A DNA stretch of 64,000 bases from Rhizobium sp. FY34 (GTDB lineage: Bacteria; Pseudomonadota; Alphaproteobacteria; Rhizobiales; Rhizobiaceae), in contig NZ_STFZ01000018.1 of assembly GCF_005222845.1 (NCBI RefSeq), forward strand, positions 62,001 to 126,000, written 5' to 3'. Below, one piece after another: positions 42,187 through 51,554 of this stretch. How positions within the stretch are numbered: position 1 is the first letter of the stretch; each line of letters opens with the position of its first letter. The notes beneath the pieces are model-generated. The model was not told where the DNA came from and did not search any database. It worked only from the letters and a program-made list of their open reading frames with translations. The position numbers were made by a program, and so were the translations under genes.

Positions 42187-43398
42187 TCAGCCGGTCTCTC
42201 GCTTGCGGTGCAGGTGAAGCATTGCCGCCGCGCCCAGAAACGGGCCGGGGGCGAGGAACAGAAAGGTCCAGCGCCAGCTGCCCAGCCAGTCGGCAATCTG
42301 CGGCATCAGCCAGATGCTGATGCTGGTCAGCGCAAAGCCAAGCCCCATCTGCAGCGACAGTGCCGTTCCGACAAGATGGCGCTCGCAAAGCTCGGTAGCG
42401 GCAGCGGAAAACTGCGCTGAATCGCCGATCACCGTCATGCCCCATATGAGAACTACTAGCATCAGCAGCCAGAAGGGGCCGTCGAAGACGAAGCCGACGA
42501 GGAGCGCGCAGCTTCCCGAGGCGATCATCATGCCGGCGGTGGTAAGCGCCCGGCCGAAGCGATCCGACAGGAGTCCGCCGGCAATGCAGCCGACAATGCC
42601 GGCGCTGAGCGCTGCAAATGTGGCAAGCGATCCGGCCCCGGTTGCGGCCCCGGCAAATGCGGCGGGCGAGGCGGAGAGAAAAGCGAGAAGCCAGGCCCAG
42701 AGCGCATAAAGCTCCCACATATGGCCAAGATAGCCAGCATTGACGAGCGCCAGATCACGGTTCCTCATCACCTGGCCGATCTGACGGGGATCGAAAATCG
42801 CGCGGGCAAACGGGTAGGGGCCCTCGCGCACGACGACCAGGAAGATCAGCGCGCCTATGAGGCCGCAGAGCGACGAGAGCTCCACCACGATGCGCCAGTC
42901 CAGGCTTGACGTGAGGCCGCGAAACAGATGCGGCAGGGAGGATCCGGCCGTCAGCGCGCCGATGACGAGGCCAAGTGCCAGGCCCCGGCCTTTCTCAAAC
43001 CAGGTGGCAGCCAGTTTCATGGCCGGGGGATAGACGCCGGCCAGCGCGAAGCCGGCGGCAAACCGGCAGGCCACGGCGCCGGCAAGGCCCGGCTCCAGCA
43101 AAAGGCCGGCATTGGCGAGCGCTGCAAGCGCCGCAGAGGCGCCGGCCAGCCGGCTCATGCGCAGGATATCCGGCAGGTTGACGAGGCTGGCAAGAAGCGC
43201 GCCGGTGACGAAACCAAGCTGCACGCCATTGGTCAGCCAGGCGGCGCTGCCGGGCCCCAGCGCCAGATCCCGCGTCATTTCCGGCGCAACGGCGGTGGCC
43301 GAAAACCAGGCCGAGAGCGACAGGACGACGGCAAGGCAGAGCCAGCCCAGCATGTGCCAGCGTGCATGAGGGGGTGTCGTGACTGGCACGTTTGCCAC
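42187..43398 (-). CDS. MFS transporter
   Basis: This 403-aa carrier has about twelve hydrophobic segments and a typical loop near residue 245 (LLSDRFGR). The start is GTG at 43398, one base after the monooxygenase stop and behind GGAGAGG, so the pair is translationally linked. It may import or export the substrate of the monooxygenase. The substrate is unknown. Confidence 0.85.
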   Translation of the reverse strand: MANVPVTTPPHARWHMLGWLCLAVVLSLSAWFSATAVAPEMTRDLALGPGSAAWLTNGVQLGFVTGALLASLVNLPDILRMSRLAGASAALAALANAGLLLEPGLAGAVACRFAAGFALAGVYPPAMKLAATWFEKGRGLALGLVIGALTAGSSLPHLFRGLTSSLDWRIVVELSSLCGLIGALIFLVVVREGPYPFARAIFDPRQIGQVMRNRDLALVNAGYLGHMWELYALWAWLLAFLSASPAAFAGAATGAGSLATFAALSAGIVGCIAGGLLSDRFGRALTTAGMMIASGSCALLVGFVFDGPFWLLMLVVLIWGMTVIGDSAQFSAAATELCERHLVGTALSLQMGLGFALTSISIWLMPQIADWLGSWRWTFLFLAPGPFLGAAAMLHLHRKRETG

Positions 43399-43399
43399 T

Positions 43400-44761
43400 T
43401 CAACCTCTCCGAATCCGTTGGCTCGCGCCGATATGGCGGGCGGGAAGGTGGGGGCTGCCGAACAGCTTTTCGCGCAAAGGCCCCTCCCGGTAGCTGGTCT
43501 TGTAGACGCCGCGCTCCTGCAGGATCGGCACGACATGCGCGATGATATCGTCAAAGCATTCCGGCACGACGCTGCGTGACAGATTGAAGCCGTCTATGCC
43601 GGCCTCGCCCGACCAGGCCATCAGCTGGTCGGCGATCTGTTCGGCAGAACCGATCATCGGTGTCTGCCGGCTGCCCAGCACCATCTGCTCCAGAAGCTTG
43701 CGCTTGGTCCATTGCGGGCCGGCCTGACGGCTCACGGCTTCCACATTCGACACGATGGCATTGCTTTTGCCCGTGTTGATCGGCTCATCCAGATCATATT
43801 TGGCAAAATCGATGCCGAGCGAGGCCGCCGCATGCACGAGAGCGGCTTCCGAACTCACATAGCGGCGGTAATCCTCGAATTTCTCGCGTGCTTGCGCCTC
43901 CGTCCGGCCCGTGATGATGGTGGCGCCCATGAAGACCTGCACATCCTGTGCCTCACGGCCATAGTCCACCGCCTTGGCGCGGATGTCATCGACGATTGCC
44001 TTCACGCCCTCGATCTTCTGGCCGTTGACGAAAACGCATTCGGCATGGGTCGCGGCAAATTGCCGGCCACGGGTGGAGGAGCCCGCCTGATAGAGCATCG
44101 GCGTGCGCTGCGGCGAGGGGGAGGTGAGGTGCATGGCATCCAGCCGGTATTGCTTGCCCTCATGGCGGATCTTGTGAACTTTGGTTGGATCGGCATAGAG
44201 ATGGGCGGCCCGGTCGAAAAGCACGGCATCTTCCTCCCAGCTTTCCTCCCATAGCCGGTACATGATCTGCATATATTCGTCTGCCAGATCGTATCGATCA
44301 TCATGGGCGGCCTGCGCATCAAGGCCGATGGCCTTCGCCGCGCTGTCCAGATAGCCGGTGACGATATTCCAGCCCATGCGTCCACCCGTCAGGTGATCGA
44401 GGGTGGACATGCGCCGTGCAAACAGAAACGGCGGCTCATAGGTGAGGTTGACGGTGACGCCGAAGGCCAGATGTTTCGTCACCGCCGCCATGGCCGGCAC
44501 CAGCATCATCGGATCATTGACCGGCACCTGCACGGCGCCGCGAATGGCGGCATCCGGGCTTGCCCCCAGCACATCGTTCACACCCACCACGTCGGCGAGG
44601 AATATGCCGTCGAACAGGCCTTTTTCCAGCCGCTGCGCATAATCCATCCAGTAGCCGATCTCGTTGAAGCGGTGCGACTGGTCACGCGGATGCGCCCAGA
44701 GCCCGTGCTGGATATGGCCGACACAGTTCATGTCAAAAGCGTTGAAACGGATTTCGCGCAT
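43400..44761 (-). CDS. flavin-dependent monooxygenase, NtaA/SnaA/DszA family
   Basis: This 453-aa luciferase-like enzyme uses reduced FMN from a partner reductase to oxidise small organic molecules (sulfur compounds, chelates and others in this family). Typical segments are FNAFDMN at the start, TLDHLTGGRMGWNIVTGYLD and AGSSTRGRQFAATHAE. ATG at 44761 follows GGAGGGG. No flavin reductase gene is adjacent. It forms a unit with the MFS gene and faces an XRE-cupin regulator. Confidence 0.88.
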   Translation of the reverse strand: MREIRFNAFDMNCVGHIQHGLWAHPRDQSHRFNEIGYWMDYAQRLEKGLFDGIFLADVVGVNDVLGASPDAAIRGAVQVPVNDPMMLVPAMAAVTKHLAFGVTVNLTYEPPFLFARRMSTLDHLTGGRMGWNIVTGYLDSAAKAIGLDAQAAHDDRYDLADEYMQIMYRLWEESWEEDAVLFDRAAHLYADPTKVHKIRHEGKQYRLDAMHLTSPSPQRTPMLYQAGSSTRGRQFAATHAECVFVNGQKIEGVKAIVDDIRAKAVDYGREAQDVQVFMGATIITGRTEAQAREKFEDYRRYVSSEAALVHAAASLGIDFAKYDLDEPINTGKSNAIVSNVEAVSRQAGPQWTKRKLLEQMVLGSRQTPMIGSAEQIADQLMAWSGEAGIDGFNLSRSVVPECFDDIIAHVVPILQERGVYKTSYREGPLREKLFGSPHLPARHIGASQRIRRG

Positions 44762-44810
44762 TGTTCCCCTCCGGTATTGCCGGTTAAACTTGTCTACCCG
44801 CAGGTGTTTC

Positions 44811-44841
44811 CTATAGGGTGTATTTTGTCCACTATAAGAGA
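44811..44841. promoter_or_regulatory. imperfect dyad between monooxygenase and regulator genes
   Basis: CCTATAGGGTG and CCACTATAAG form an imperfect inverted pair about 20 bp apart centre to centre in the 101-bp divergent region. It is the likeliest operator for the XRE-cupin protein. Confidence 0.35.
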
Positions 44842-44862
44842 CGTGATTGGAAAAAGGCAAGA

Positions 44863-45429
44863 ATGGACAGGCACGAAAACCAGTCGGCCCAGGCGATTGC
44901 GGATCGCATCAAGATCGAGCGCGAAGCGCGCGGCTGGTCGCTGGCGGAACTTTCAGACCGTTCGGGCGTGTCGAAGGCGATGATCAGCAAGATCGAGCGC
45001 TGCGAGGCAAGCCCGACGGCAACGGTGCTCGGGCGCCTGTCCGGTGCCTTCGGCCTGCCGCTTTCAGTGCTTTTGGCGCTGGCGGAACGCGCCGAGGAGC
45101 GGCTGTCGCGCGAGGCTGATCAGCCGCTGTGGACCGATCCGGAAACCGGTTATACCCGCCGCGCCATTTCGCCCGCCAATGGCGGCGGGCTGGACCTCAT
45201 CGAGGTGACGCTGCCACCCGGCGTGCGCATACCCTATCCGGCCTCTGCCTTTGCCTTCCAGCGCCAGCAGATCTGGCTGATCGCCGGGCGGCTGGATTTT
45301 GCCGAGGGGCCGGTGACGCATCAGCTATTGCCGGGCGACTGTCTGGAGCTTGGTGCGCCGCAGCCTTGCGTGTTTGCCAATCCGGGCACGGATGAGGCCC
45401 GCTATCTCATCGCGCTGACGCGGCGCTGA
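44863..45429 (+). CDS. XRE-cupin transcriptional regulator
   Basis: This 188-aa protein has an N-terminal XRE HTH (WSLAELSDRSGVSKAMISKI, about 24-43) and a C-terminal cupin domain (about 105-185; LPPGVRIPYP, LLPGDCLEL). Such regulators usually sense a small metabolite. ATG at 44863 follows AAAGGCAAGA. It is divergent from the monooxygenase-MFS pair and probably controls it. Confidence 0.88.
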   Translation: MDRHENQSAQAIADRIKIEREARGWSLAELSDRSGVSKAMISKIERCEASPTATVLGRLSGAFGLPLSVLLALAERAEERLSREADQPLWTDPETGYTRRAISPANGGGLDLIEVTLPPGVRIPYPASAFAFQRQQIWLIAGRLDFAEGPVTHQLLPGDCLELGAPQPCVFANPGTDEARYLIALTRR

Positions 45430-45432
45430 TCA

Positions 45433-45543
45433 TCAGGCGCCGAGCCACAGCTTGATGATCAAGCCGACGATACCAACCGCCAGAACGCCGGCCACCCAGA
45501 GGCCGGCGAACCAGGCGACCTGCCGGAGTTTCTCACCCGGCAT
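45433..45543 (-). CDS. 36-residue membrane peptide of cytochrome bd (CydX/DUF2474-like)
   Basis: The ATG at 45543 overlaps the cydB stop as TGATG. The peptide has a charged head (MPGEKLRQVAW), one hydrophobic helix of about 20 residues and a short KLWLGA tail. Small single-helix partners of this size and place stabilise bd oxidases. The sequence is closer to what I recall of DUF2474 proteins than to E. coli CydX. It is too short for most gene finders. Confidence 0.75.
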   Translation of the reverse strand: MPGEKLRQVAWFAGLWVAGVLAVGIVGLIIKLWLGA

Positions 45544-46547
45544 CAGTGATAGCCCTCTTCGGGGTCGATCTTGCCGCGAAACACCCAGTAGGCATAACCC
45601 GTGTAGGCCAGGATGGCCGGGATCAGCACGGCCGCCCCCACCAGCAGGAAGAGCAGGCTTTCATCCGGCCCCGCCGCATCCCAGATCGTCACCGATGTCG
45701 GCACGATATAGGGATAGAAGCTGATGCCGATGCCGATAAAGGCAATGACGAACAGAGCGAGCGCGGAGAGGAAAGGTCGCGTGTCACGCTTGGTATTCAG
45801 CCCATAGATGAGCGAGACGAGGCAGCCGAGCACGAGCGGCGGCACGCAGATGCTGAAAATGGCGCCGGGGAAGCGGAACCAGCGATCCAGATATTCCGGC
45901 TTCAGGAAGGGCGTCCAGATGCTGACGATACCCATGGCCAGCACCGTGATGATGGCCGATATCAGCGCATAGCGTCTGGAGCGCTCTGCAAGTGAACCGG
46001 TGGTGCGCATAACGAGCCAGGTGGAGCCCAAGAGCGCATAGCCGATCAGCACCGCAAAGCCAGTGACGATGGAAAACGGCGTCAGCCAATCCCACCAGCC
46101 GCCGGCATAGGCGCGGTTGACGACCGGAATACCCTGCACCAGCGCACCGAGCGCCACCCCTTGCGAAAAGGCAGCCACCATGGAGCCGCCGGCAAAGGCC
46201 CAGTCCCACAGCCGCTCGGCCCGTTTCGTGCGCCAGCGATATTCGAAGGCCACGCCGCGGAAGATGAGCGCCAGCAGCATGGCGATGATCGGTGCATAGA
46301 GCGCCGGCAATATGGTGGCATAGGCCAGCGGGAAGACCGCCATAAGGCCGCCGCCGCCCAGCACCAGCCAGGTTTCGTTGCCGTCCCAGACGGGCGCCAC
46401 CGAATTCATCATCACGTCGCGGTCGTGTTTTTCGCGAAAGAAGGGAAAGAGGATGCCGACGCCGAGATCAAAGCCATCCAGCACCACATAGGCCAGCACG
46501 GCAAAGGCAATCAGCGCTGCCCAGATGAAGGGAAGATCAAGCTCCAT
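45543..46547 (-). CDS. cydB: cytochrome bd (CIO-type) ubiquinol oxidase subunit II
   Basis: This 334-aa membrane protein has about eight to nine hydrophobic segments and the subunit II signatures DGFDLGVG and WDGNETWLV near the N terminus. The start at 46547 overlaps the cydA end by 11 bases and follows GGAGGTG. It forms the oxidase with CydA. Confidence 0.93.
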   Translation of the reverse strand: MELDLPFIWAALIAFAVLAYVVLDGFDLGVGILFPFFREKHDRDVMMNSVAPVWDGNETWLVLGGGGLMAVFPLAYATILPALYAPIIAMLLALIFRGVAFEYRWRTKRAERLWDWAFAGGSMVAAFSQGVALGALVQGIPVVNRAYAGGWWDWLTPFSIVTGFAVLIGYALLGSTWLVMRTTGSLAERSRRYALISAIITVLAMGIVSIWTPFLKPEYLDRWFRFPGAIFSICVPPLVLGCLVSLIYGLNTKRDTRPFLSALALFVIAFIGIGISFYPYIVPTSVTIWDAAGPDESLLFLLVGAAVLIPAILAYTGYAYWVFRGKIDPEEGYH

Positions 46548-47982
46548 GGTGAGCACCTCCGTGATGTTCTGAAGCGCGGGTGCCGCCGGTGCTGTCATTC
46601 ATGCCGGGGGCTGGCGTAATGCCGGTAGTGCGGATCGGTCCCTGGCCGAGGTCTGGGCCGGGATCGCGCGGCAATCTGGCCATCAGGCGCAGGATGTAGA
46701 AAGTGCCGGCGCCGAAGACGAGGAAATAGACGATGACGAAGGCGATCAGCGACGCCGCCACGGCCGGTGCCGAGACCGGCGAGATGGACTGCGCGGTCAG
46801 AAGCTGGCCATAGACCGTATAGGGCTGGCGACCGACTTCCGTGGTGATCCAGCCGGCGAGCACGGCGATGAAGCCGGCAGGGCCCATGGCAAGTGCGAAA
46901 CGGTGCAGCCATTCATTCTGGTAGAGCGTGCCACGAAACCGACAGTAAAGGCTCCAGAGCCCAAGACCCAACATGGCAAAGCCGAGCGCGATCATCACCC
47001 GAAACGACCAGAACACGACCACGACCGGCGGTTCCAGCTCATCCGCTACGCTATCCAGCCCGGCAAGCGGTGCATTGAGGTCATGCTTCAGGATAAGGCT
47101 CGAAAGCTTGGGGATCTCGATGGCGTAATCCACCCGCTTTTCGGCGGGGTTTGGAATGCCGAAGAGAATGAGCGGCGCTCCATCCGGATGGCTGTCGTAA
47201 TGGCCTTCCATGGCCATGACCTTGACCGGCTGATGCTCCAGCGTGTTCAGCCCATGGGCGTCACCGGCAAGGATTTGCAAGGGAGCAACCACGGCAATCA
47301 TGCCCATGGCCATCGAAAACATCGTGCCGGCGCGCAAGGGGGCCGTGCGGCGCAGCAAGTGATAGGCGCCGACAGCCCCGACCACGAGCGCCGTGGTGAG
47401 GTAGGCGGCCATGACCATATGCGTGAAGCGGTAGGGGAAGGACGGGTTGAAGATGGCGGCCCACCAGTCGGTCGGCACGAACTGGCCGACATCGTTGATG
47501 GCAAAGCCTGCCGGCGTCTGCATCCAGGAATTGACCGAAAGGATCCAGGTGGCCGACATCAGCGTGCCGAAGGCGACCATCAGGGTTGCAAAGTAATGCA
47601 GGCCGGGGCCAACGCGCTTGCGCCCAAACAGCATGACACCGAGGAAGCCGGCCTCCAGGAAGAAGGCGGACAGCACTTCATAGCCCATCAACGGCCCGAT
47701 GATCGGCCCGGCTTTGTCGGAAAACACGCTCCAGTTCGTACCGAACTGATAGGACATGACGATGCCGGAGACGACACCCATGCCAAAGGCCATGGCGAAG
47801 ATGGTCTTCCAGAAATCGAACAGCTCGAGATAGACCGGCTTCTTCGTCCAGAGATAGAGGCCCTCCAGCACCGCCAGGTAGCTGGCAAGGCCGATAGAAA
47901 AGGCTGGAAATATGATGTGGAAGGATACGGTGAACGCAAATTGTATCCTAGCCAGTATCGCGGCGTCGAAGGTTTCGAACAT
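46537..47982 (-). CDS. cydA: cytochrome bd (CIO-type) ubiquinol oxidase subunit I
   Basis: This 481-aa haem-bearing subunit oxidises quinol and reduces oxygen. The haem-ligand His near residue 22 (SFHIIFPAFSIG), a second His around 187 (FTHMV) and GWITTEVGRQPYTVYG are present. The quinol loop is short, as in the cyanide-insensitive CioA type. The C terminus carries a His-rich tail (EHHGGAHHGA), which could bind metal. No cydDC genes are adjacent. Confidence 0.93.
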   Translation of the reverse strand: MFETFDAAILARIQFAFTVSFHIIFPAFSIGLASYLAVLEGLYLWTKKPVYLELFDFWKTIFAMAFGMGVVSGIVMSYQFGTNWSVFSDKAGPIIGPLMGYEVLSAFFLEAGFLGVMLFGRKRVGPGLHYFATLMVAFGTLMSATWILSVNSWMQTPAGFAINDVGQFVPTDWWAAIFNPSFPYRFTHMVMAAYLTTALVVGAVGAYHLLRRTAPLRAGTMFSMAMGMIAVVAPLQILAGDAHGLNTLEHQPVKVMAMEGHYDSHPDGAPLILFGIPNPAEKRVDYAIEIPKLSSLILKHDLNAPLAGLDSVADELEPPVVVVFWSFRVMIALGFAMLGLGLWSLYCRFRGTLYQNEWLHRFALAMGPAGFIAVLAGWITTEVGRQPYTVYGQLLTAQSISPVSAPAVAASLIAFVIVYFLVFGAGTFYILRLMARLPRDPGPDLGQGPIRTTGITPAPGMNDSTGGTRASEHHGGAHHGA

Positions 47983-48005
47983 GGGGGCACTCGCTTTAAA
48001 CGTTT

Positions 48006-48024
48006 GGCCCGTTCAAAACGGGCC
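48006..48024. promoter_or_regulatory. 8-bp hairpin upstream of cydA
   Basis: GGCCCGTT and AACGGGCC form a perfect helix with a three-base loop, 24 bp before the cydA start. No T-run follows on the minus strand. It could be an operator or a leader structure. Confidence 0.45.
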
Positions 48025-48242
48025 TGTGGCGAAGCGTAGTCTGACCGGGCCTGTTGCACTGCACCATGTGTGGCGTTGCCGCAGGTGCCAGATTGGCGCA
48101 GGCGGATTGTCGCAGGGGGCATGCATGCGTCAAAGGGAACGGACTATGATGCTGTAGCCACGCTTTCGCATGACGACGTCCTAGGAATACGCGCCTCGTC
48201 AAAATGTTCCAGCTGGGTCGGAGATTTAGGATCAGTCGATGG

Positions 48243-49001
48243 TCACGACAGCTCGACGACCGCCAGTAGAGGCAAATGATCCGAAGCACGCCGTGCAATT
48301 GGCGTGCGGATTGCCTCGACGGAGAGGATTTTCGGGCCGCCGGAGACGAAGACATGGTCCAACCGTAGAAGCGGCCAGCGGGAGGGAAAGGTCGGTGCGG
48401 GCAGGCGGCCCATCTGCTGTCTGGCATCCTCAAGCCGGGTCAGAAGCGTGCGGTAGGCTGGCGAAGACGGGATCGAGTTGAAGTCGCCGATCAGCACCGT
48501 GGGCCTGTTGCGGGCATCGGGATGCGCCAGCCAGTCTTGCCCGCAAAGCTCGTTCACTTGGCGCTGGCGTTCGCGACGCAGCAGGCCCAGATGTGTGTTG
48601 AGCACCTGAAGCGCGCCGGCCTCCGTCTCGATATCGGCCCAAAGTGCGCCGCGCGGCTCACCGATCGAGGTGATCGGCCCGGCCTTGACGAGACGCATGG
48701 GAAGCGCGGTCAACAGCGCGTCGCCATAGCGCTCCTCCTTGATCTGCAGGGCCGGATGAAAGTGCACATCCATCCTGATGCGCTTGGCAATCGCCTCAGC
48801 CTGATCGATGCCGCCTGAGCGCTTTCGTCCGACATCCAGTTCCTGCAGGCCGATGATCTCCGGTGAAAGCTCGGCAATCACATCGGCCACGCGGCCCGGA
48901 TCAAGCTGTCGGTCCGTGCCCACGCAACTGTGAACATTATAGCTGAGGATCCGGATGGTCCGGCGCGCCGGCTGGGGCGTATCTCGTTTGGGTTCAATCA
49001 T
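48243..49001 (-). CDS. endonuclease/exonuclease/phosphatase family protein (YbhP-like)
   Basis: This 252-aa EEP-fold enzyme shows the motifs NVHSC, QELDVGR, NTHLGLL, IGDFNS and SDHLPL in order, all needed for the metal-dependent phosphodiesterase site. Its place beside a YbhN-like and a phospholipase D gene recalls E. coli ybhP. The substrate (DNA, inositol phosphate or lipid head group) is not evident. Confidence 0.85.
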   Translation of the reverse strand: MIEPKRDTPQPARRTIRILSYNVHSCVGTDRQLDPGRVADVIAELSPEIIGLQELDVGRKRSGGIDQAEAIAKRIRMDVHFHPALQIKEERYGDALLTALPMRLVKAGPITSIGEPRGALWADIETEAGALQVLNTHLGLLRRERQRQVNELCGQDWLAHPDARNRPTVLIGDFNSIPSSPAYRTLLTRLEDARQQMGRLPAPTFPSRWPLLRLDHVFVSGGPKILSVEAIRTPIARRASDHLPLLAVVELS

Positions 49002-49090
49002 GACGCAGGGAACCCCTTATCTTGCGTTTCGTTCCCTTGGAACCAGAACAACTCCGGCGCTTGTGCCGGCCTGAACAGCGGGGAGCGTTC

Positions 49091-50032
49091 GTGACGCGGC
49101 TACTCATCAGACTTCTTATCGCCCTCATCATCTGCGCGGCGATCGTCCTCGTCTATCGCAGTCTCAGCCGTTACAGCTGGGAGGATATTACCGCATCGCT
49201 CGCCCTCATTCCCGGTTGGCGGCTGATGACGGCCTCCCTCTTCGTTGCGGCATCCTATACCTGCCTGTCGCTGTTTGACTGGCTGGGACTGCGCTATGTC
49301 GGCAAGCCGCAATCCTATCCGCGTGCGGCGCTTGCTTCGTTTACGGCGCTCTCCATCGGTCACAATGTCGGCGGTGCGGCGCTGTCGAGCGGGGCCGTGC
49401 GCTATCGTTTCTATACGCGCTGGGGGCTGACGGGTGACGAGGTGGCAAAAGTCATCCTGTTTTGCGGTGCGACCGTTCTTCTGGGGCTGAGCACGCTGGC
49501 CGGCATCACGCTGCTTCTGATGCCGGAAGCGGGCGAGGGCCTGCTGCAACTGGGGCCGCAGGCACGCTTCTGGCTCGGCATCGCATTTCTCGCATATCCG
49601 GTCGCTTACTTCATCTGCTCGATCTGGGGCCGGCCGCCGTTGAAATTCCGTTCTTTTCGGATGGAGATGCCGACGACGCCCATGTGTGCCGCACAGATCC
49701 TTGTCGGCACGGTGAATTTCGGTTGTGTTGCCGGCGCGCTCGACCAGTTGCTGACCACATTTACCGAAGCCGGCTACCTGCAGGTGGCCTCGGCCTATGT
49801 CACCGCGACGATTGCCGCGATGTTGAGCCATGTGCCGGGAGGTCTTGGCGTGCTGGAGGCCACGATGCTGCTGCTGCTGCCGGCCAGCGCTTCCATCGGC
49901 GCGCTGGTGGCATTCCGGGTGCTCTACTATTTCATTCCACTGATGATCGGCGTGCCGCTGCTTCTCGTCTCGGAGGCCTATTTCCGCCGCTGGCCGCCCG
50001 CTACCCTAGGAGAAGCTGCGCGTCAGGCGTGA
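49091..50032 (+). CDS. YbhN/UPF0104-type integral membrane protein
   Basis: This 313-aa protein has about seven to eight hydrophobic segments and the family motifs SIGHNVGGAALSSGAVRYRFY and SHVPGGLGVLEA, shared with the flippase domain of lysyl-phosphatidylglycerol synthase. GTG at 49091 follows GGGGAG; an upstream TTG at 49022 is also open. Its 3' end overlaps the convergent phospholipase D gene by 27 bases. Confidence 0.85.
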   Translation: MTRLLIRLLIALIICAAIVLVYRSLSRYSWEDITASLALIPGWRLMTASLFVAASYTCLSLFDWLGLRYVGKPQSYPRAALASFTALSIGHNVGGAALSSGAVRYRFYTRWGLTGDEVAKVILFCGATVLLGLSTLAGITLLLMPEAGEGLLQLGPQARFWLGIAFLAYPVAYFICSIWGRPPLKFRSFRMEMPTTPMCAAQILVGTVNFGCVAGALDQLLTTFTEAGYLQVASAYVTATIAAMLSHVPGGLGVLEATMLLLLPASASIGALVAFRVLYYFIPLMIGVPLLLVSEAYFRRWPPATLGEAARQA

Positions 50033-51505
50033 GAGTGCCCAGCGCGTGCCGACCTTCAACTGGCGAAGCGGCCAGAAAGGCCGGCGAGGATCGACAATCG
50101 ATGTGCCGACGAGCGAATCCGTTTCGCCGTTCAGCACATCGACGGCAAAATTGCGCAAGCCGCGTGGCTTGTAGTTGAAGCGGTCGATGGTGCGGATCAG
50201 CGAGCCGGTTTCCGCCATGCTGCGGGCGATCTCGGCGGGGGTCGCATCGAGATGTTCGGCCATCAGATCATGGCGCAAGGCGAGCACCGCCCGGCGGCCT
50301 TCCTCGGTGACGGGTTCAAAGGCAAGGTCTGCTTCGGTATCCAGCCCTTCGGACCGGTTGTTGAGGTTGGAGGAGCCGACGCGGATGAAACGATCATCGA
50401 TCACCACCAGCTTGGAATGCACGATGATCTCGCGCTCCTTGCCGGTCTCATCGCGCGTCACGGCAAAATAGACGCGCAGCCTTCCGTGGCGATCCTGTCG
50501 CTTCATGCGGCGGATCAGCCGCGTGCGATTGTTGCCCATCATCAGCTTTTCCAGAAAGCCGTGCGATTCCTGCGTCACCAGAATGACGATTTCCGGGCCA
50601 TCCGGCTCACGCAGGCGATCGATGATCGTGCGGGCTATGCTGAAGGAGGCCAGATACTGCGATTCCAGATAGATGTGCCGCTTGGCGGCTCGAAGAGCGT
50701 CATGCGTCATCTGTATGGCATCGCGGCGGCCATGCCTGCCGTTCCAGAACAGTGGTTCGGTCAGCGCCAATGCCGCCGGGCAATCGCGAAGGGCAGGCTC
50801 CAGATCCGCAGGCCAGAGATCGTCCGTATCATCGTGCGACGGATCCAGAACCTCGCTGGTTGCGCGTTTCCAGCGTATGCGGCAGGCATCGCCGACAAGC
50901 CTTGCGGCATCGCCCGAGATGATCGATTGCAGGTCATGGACCGGGCCGTAACAGGTGCCATCCGGCGAGCAGCGCAGCGGATTGGGCAGCGCGTGGCGCC
51001 GGTCATCCCAGCGGCGGGCGGTCAGATCAATCCCGCCGAGAAAGGCGACGGCCTCGTCGACGCAGACCATTTTCTGGTGGTGGCTGGCGCGCAGCGGATG
51101 GTGGAAATCAAACTCCAGTCGAATGCGGGGATGGTCGTTCCAGCCAGCTTTCTGGAAGAGCTTCAAGCTCTTGCCGGAATAGACAGGGCCCATGGCCCAG
51201 ACGAGGATGTGCACTGTCAACTCTTGGCAGGCATCGACGCGGGCGCGCAGGATCTCACCCAGCGTCGGGCTGTCCGGTTCAGTCGGCGTGAGGCGAATGT
51301 CCGGGTTGAAATCCCAGCCGACAATCAGGATGGTGCGGCGTGCCTTTTGCAAAACCTGCTCAAGCCTTTGGTAATAATCGGCACCATCGATCAAAAATGC
51401 AGCGCGGTCGCAGGAGACGCTGCGCCAGGCATTGCGACCCGGCTGAATAATGCTGTGCGTCTTCGGTTTGGAAATCCCCTGCGCCATCGGCCTGCTCACA
51501 TCCAC
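50006..51505 (-). CDS. phospholipase D/cardiolipin synthase-like protein
   Basis: This 499-aa protein has two HKD motifs, HHQKMVCVDEAVAFLGG (first) and VHSKLVVIDDRFIRVGSSN (second), so it is a full-length transphosphatidylase. It resembles ClsB/YbhO. I prefer GTG at 51505 because AAGGGGGG lies seven bases before it; the ATG at 51553 has no site and touches a strong hairpin (51555-51582). Confidence 0.85.
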   Translation of the reverse strand: MDVSRPMAQGISKPKTHSIIQPGRNAWRSVSCDRAAFLIDGADYYQRLEQVLQKARRTILIVGWDFNPDIRLTPTEPDSPTLGEILRARVDACQELTVHILVWAMGPVYSGKSLKLFQKAGWNDHPRIRLEFDFHHPLRASHHQKMVCVDEAVAFLGGIDLTARRWDDRRHALPNPLRCSPDGTCYGPVHDLQSIISGDAARLVGDACRIRWKRATSEVLDPSHDDTDDLWPADLEPALRDCPAALALTEPLFWNGRHGRRDAIQMTHDALRAAKRHIYLESQYLASFSIARTIIDRLREPDGPEIVILVTQESHGFLEKLMMGNNRTRLIRRMKRQDRHGRLRVYFAVTRDETGKEREIIVHSKLVVIDDRFIRVGSSNLNNRSEGLDTEADLAFEPVTEEGRRAVLALRHDLMAEHLDATPAEIARSMAETGSLIRTIDRFNYKPRGLRNFAVDVLNGETDSLVGTSIVDPRRPFWPLRQLKVGTRWALSRLTRSFS

Positions 51506-51554
51506 GGTTGTACCCCCCTTGCTCCGCTGTTTTGCCGACAGAAACGCAGACATG

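Noticed and set aside
47983-48242. FNR/FixK box upstream of cydA
   Set aside because: No TTGAT-N4-ATCAA-like dyad of even 8 matches was found.
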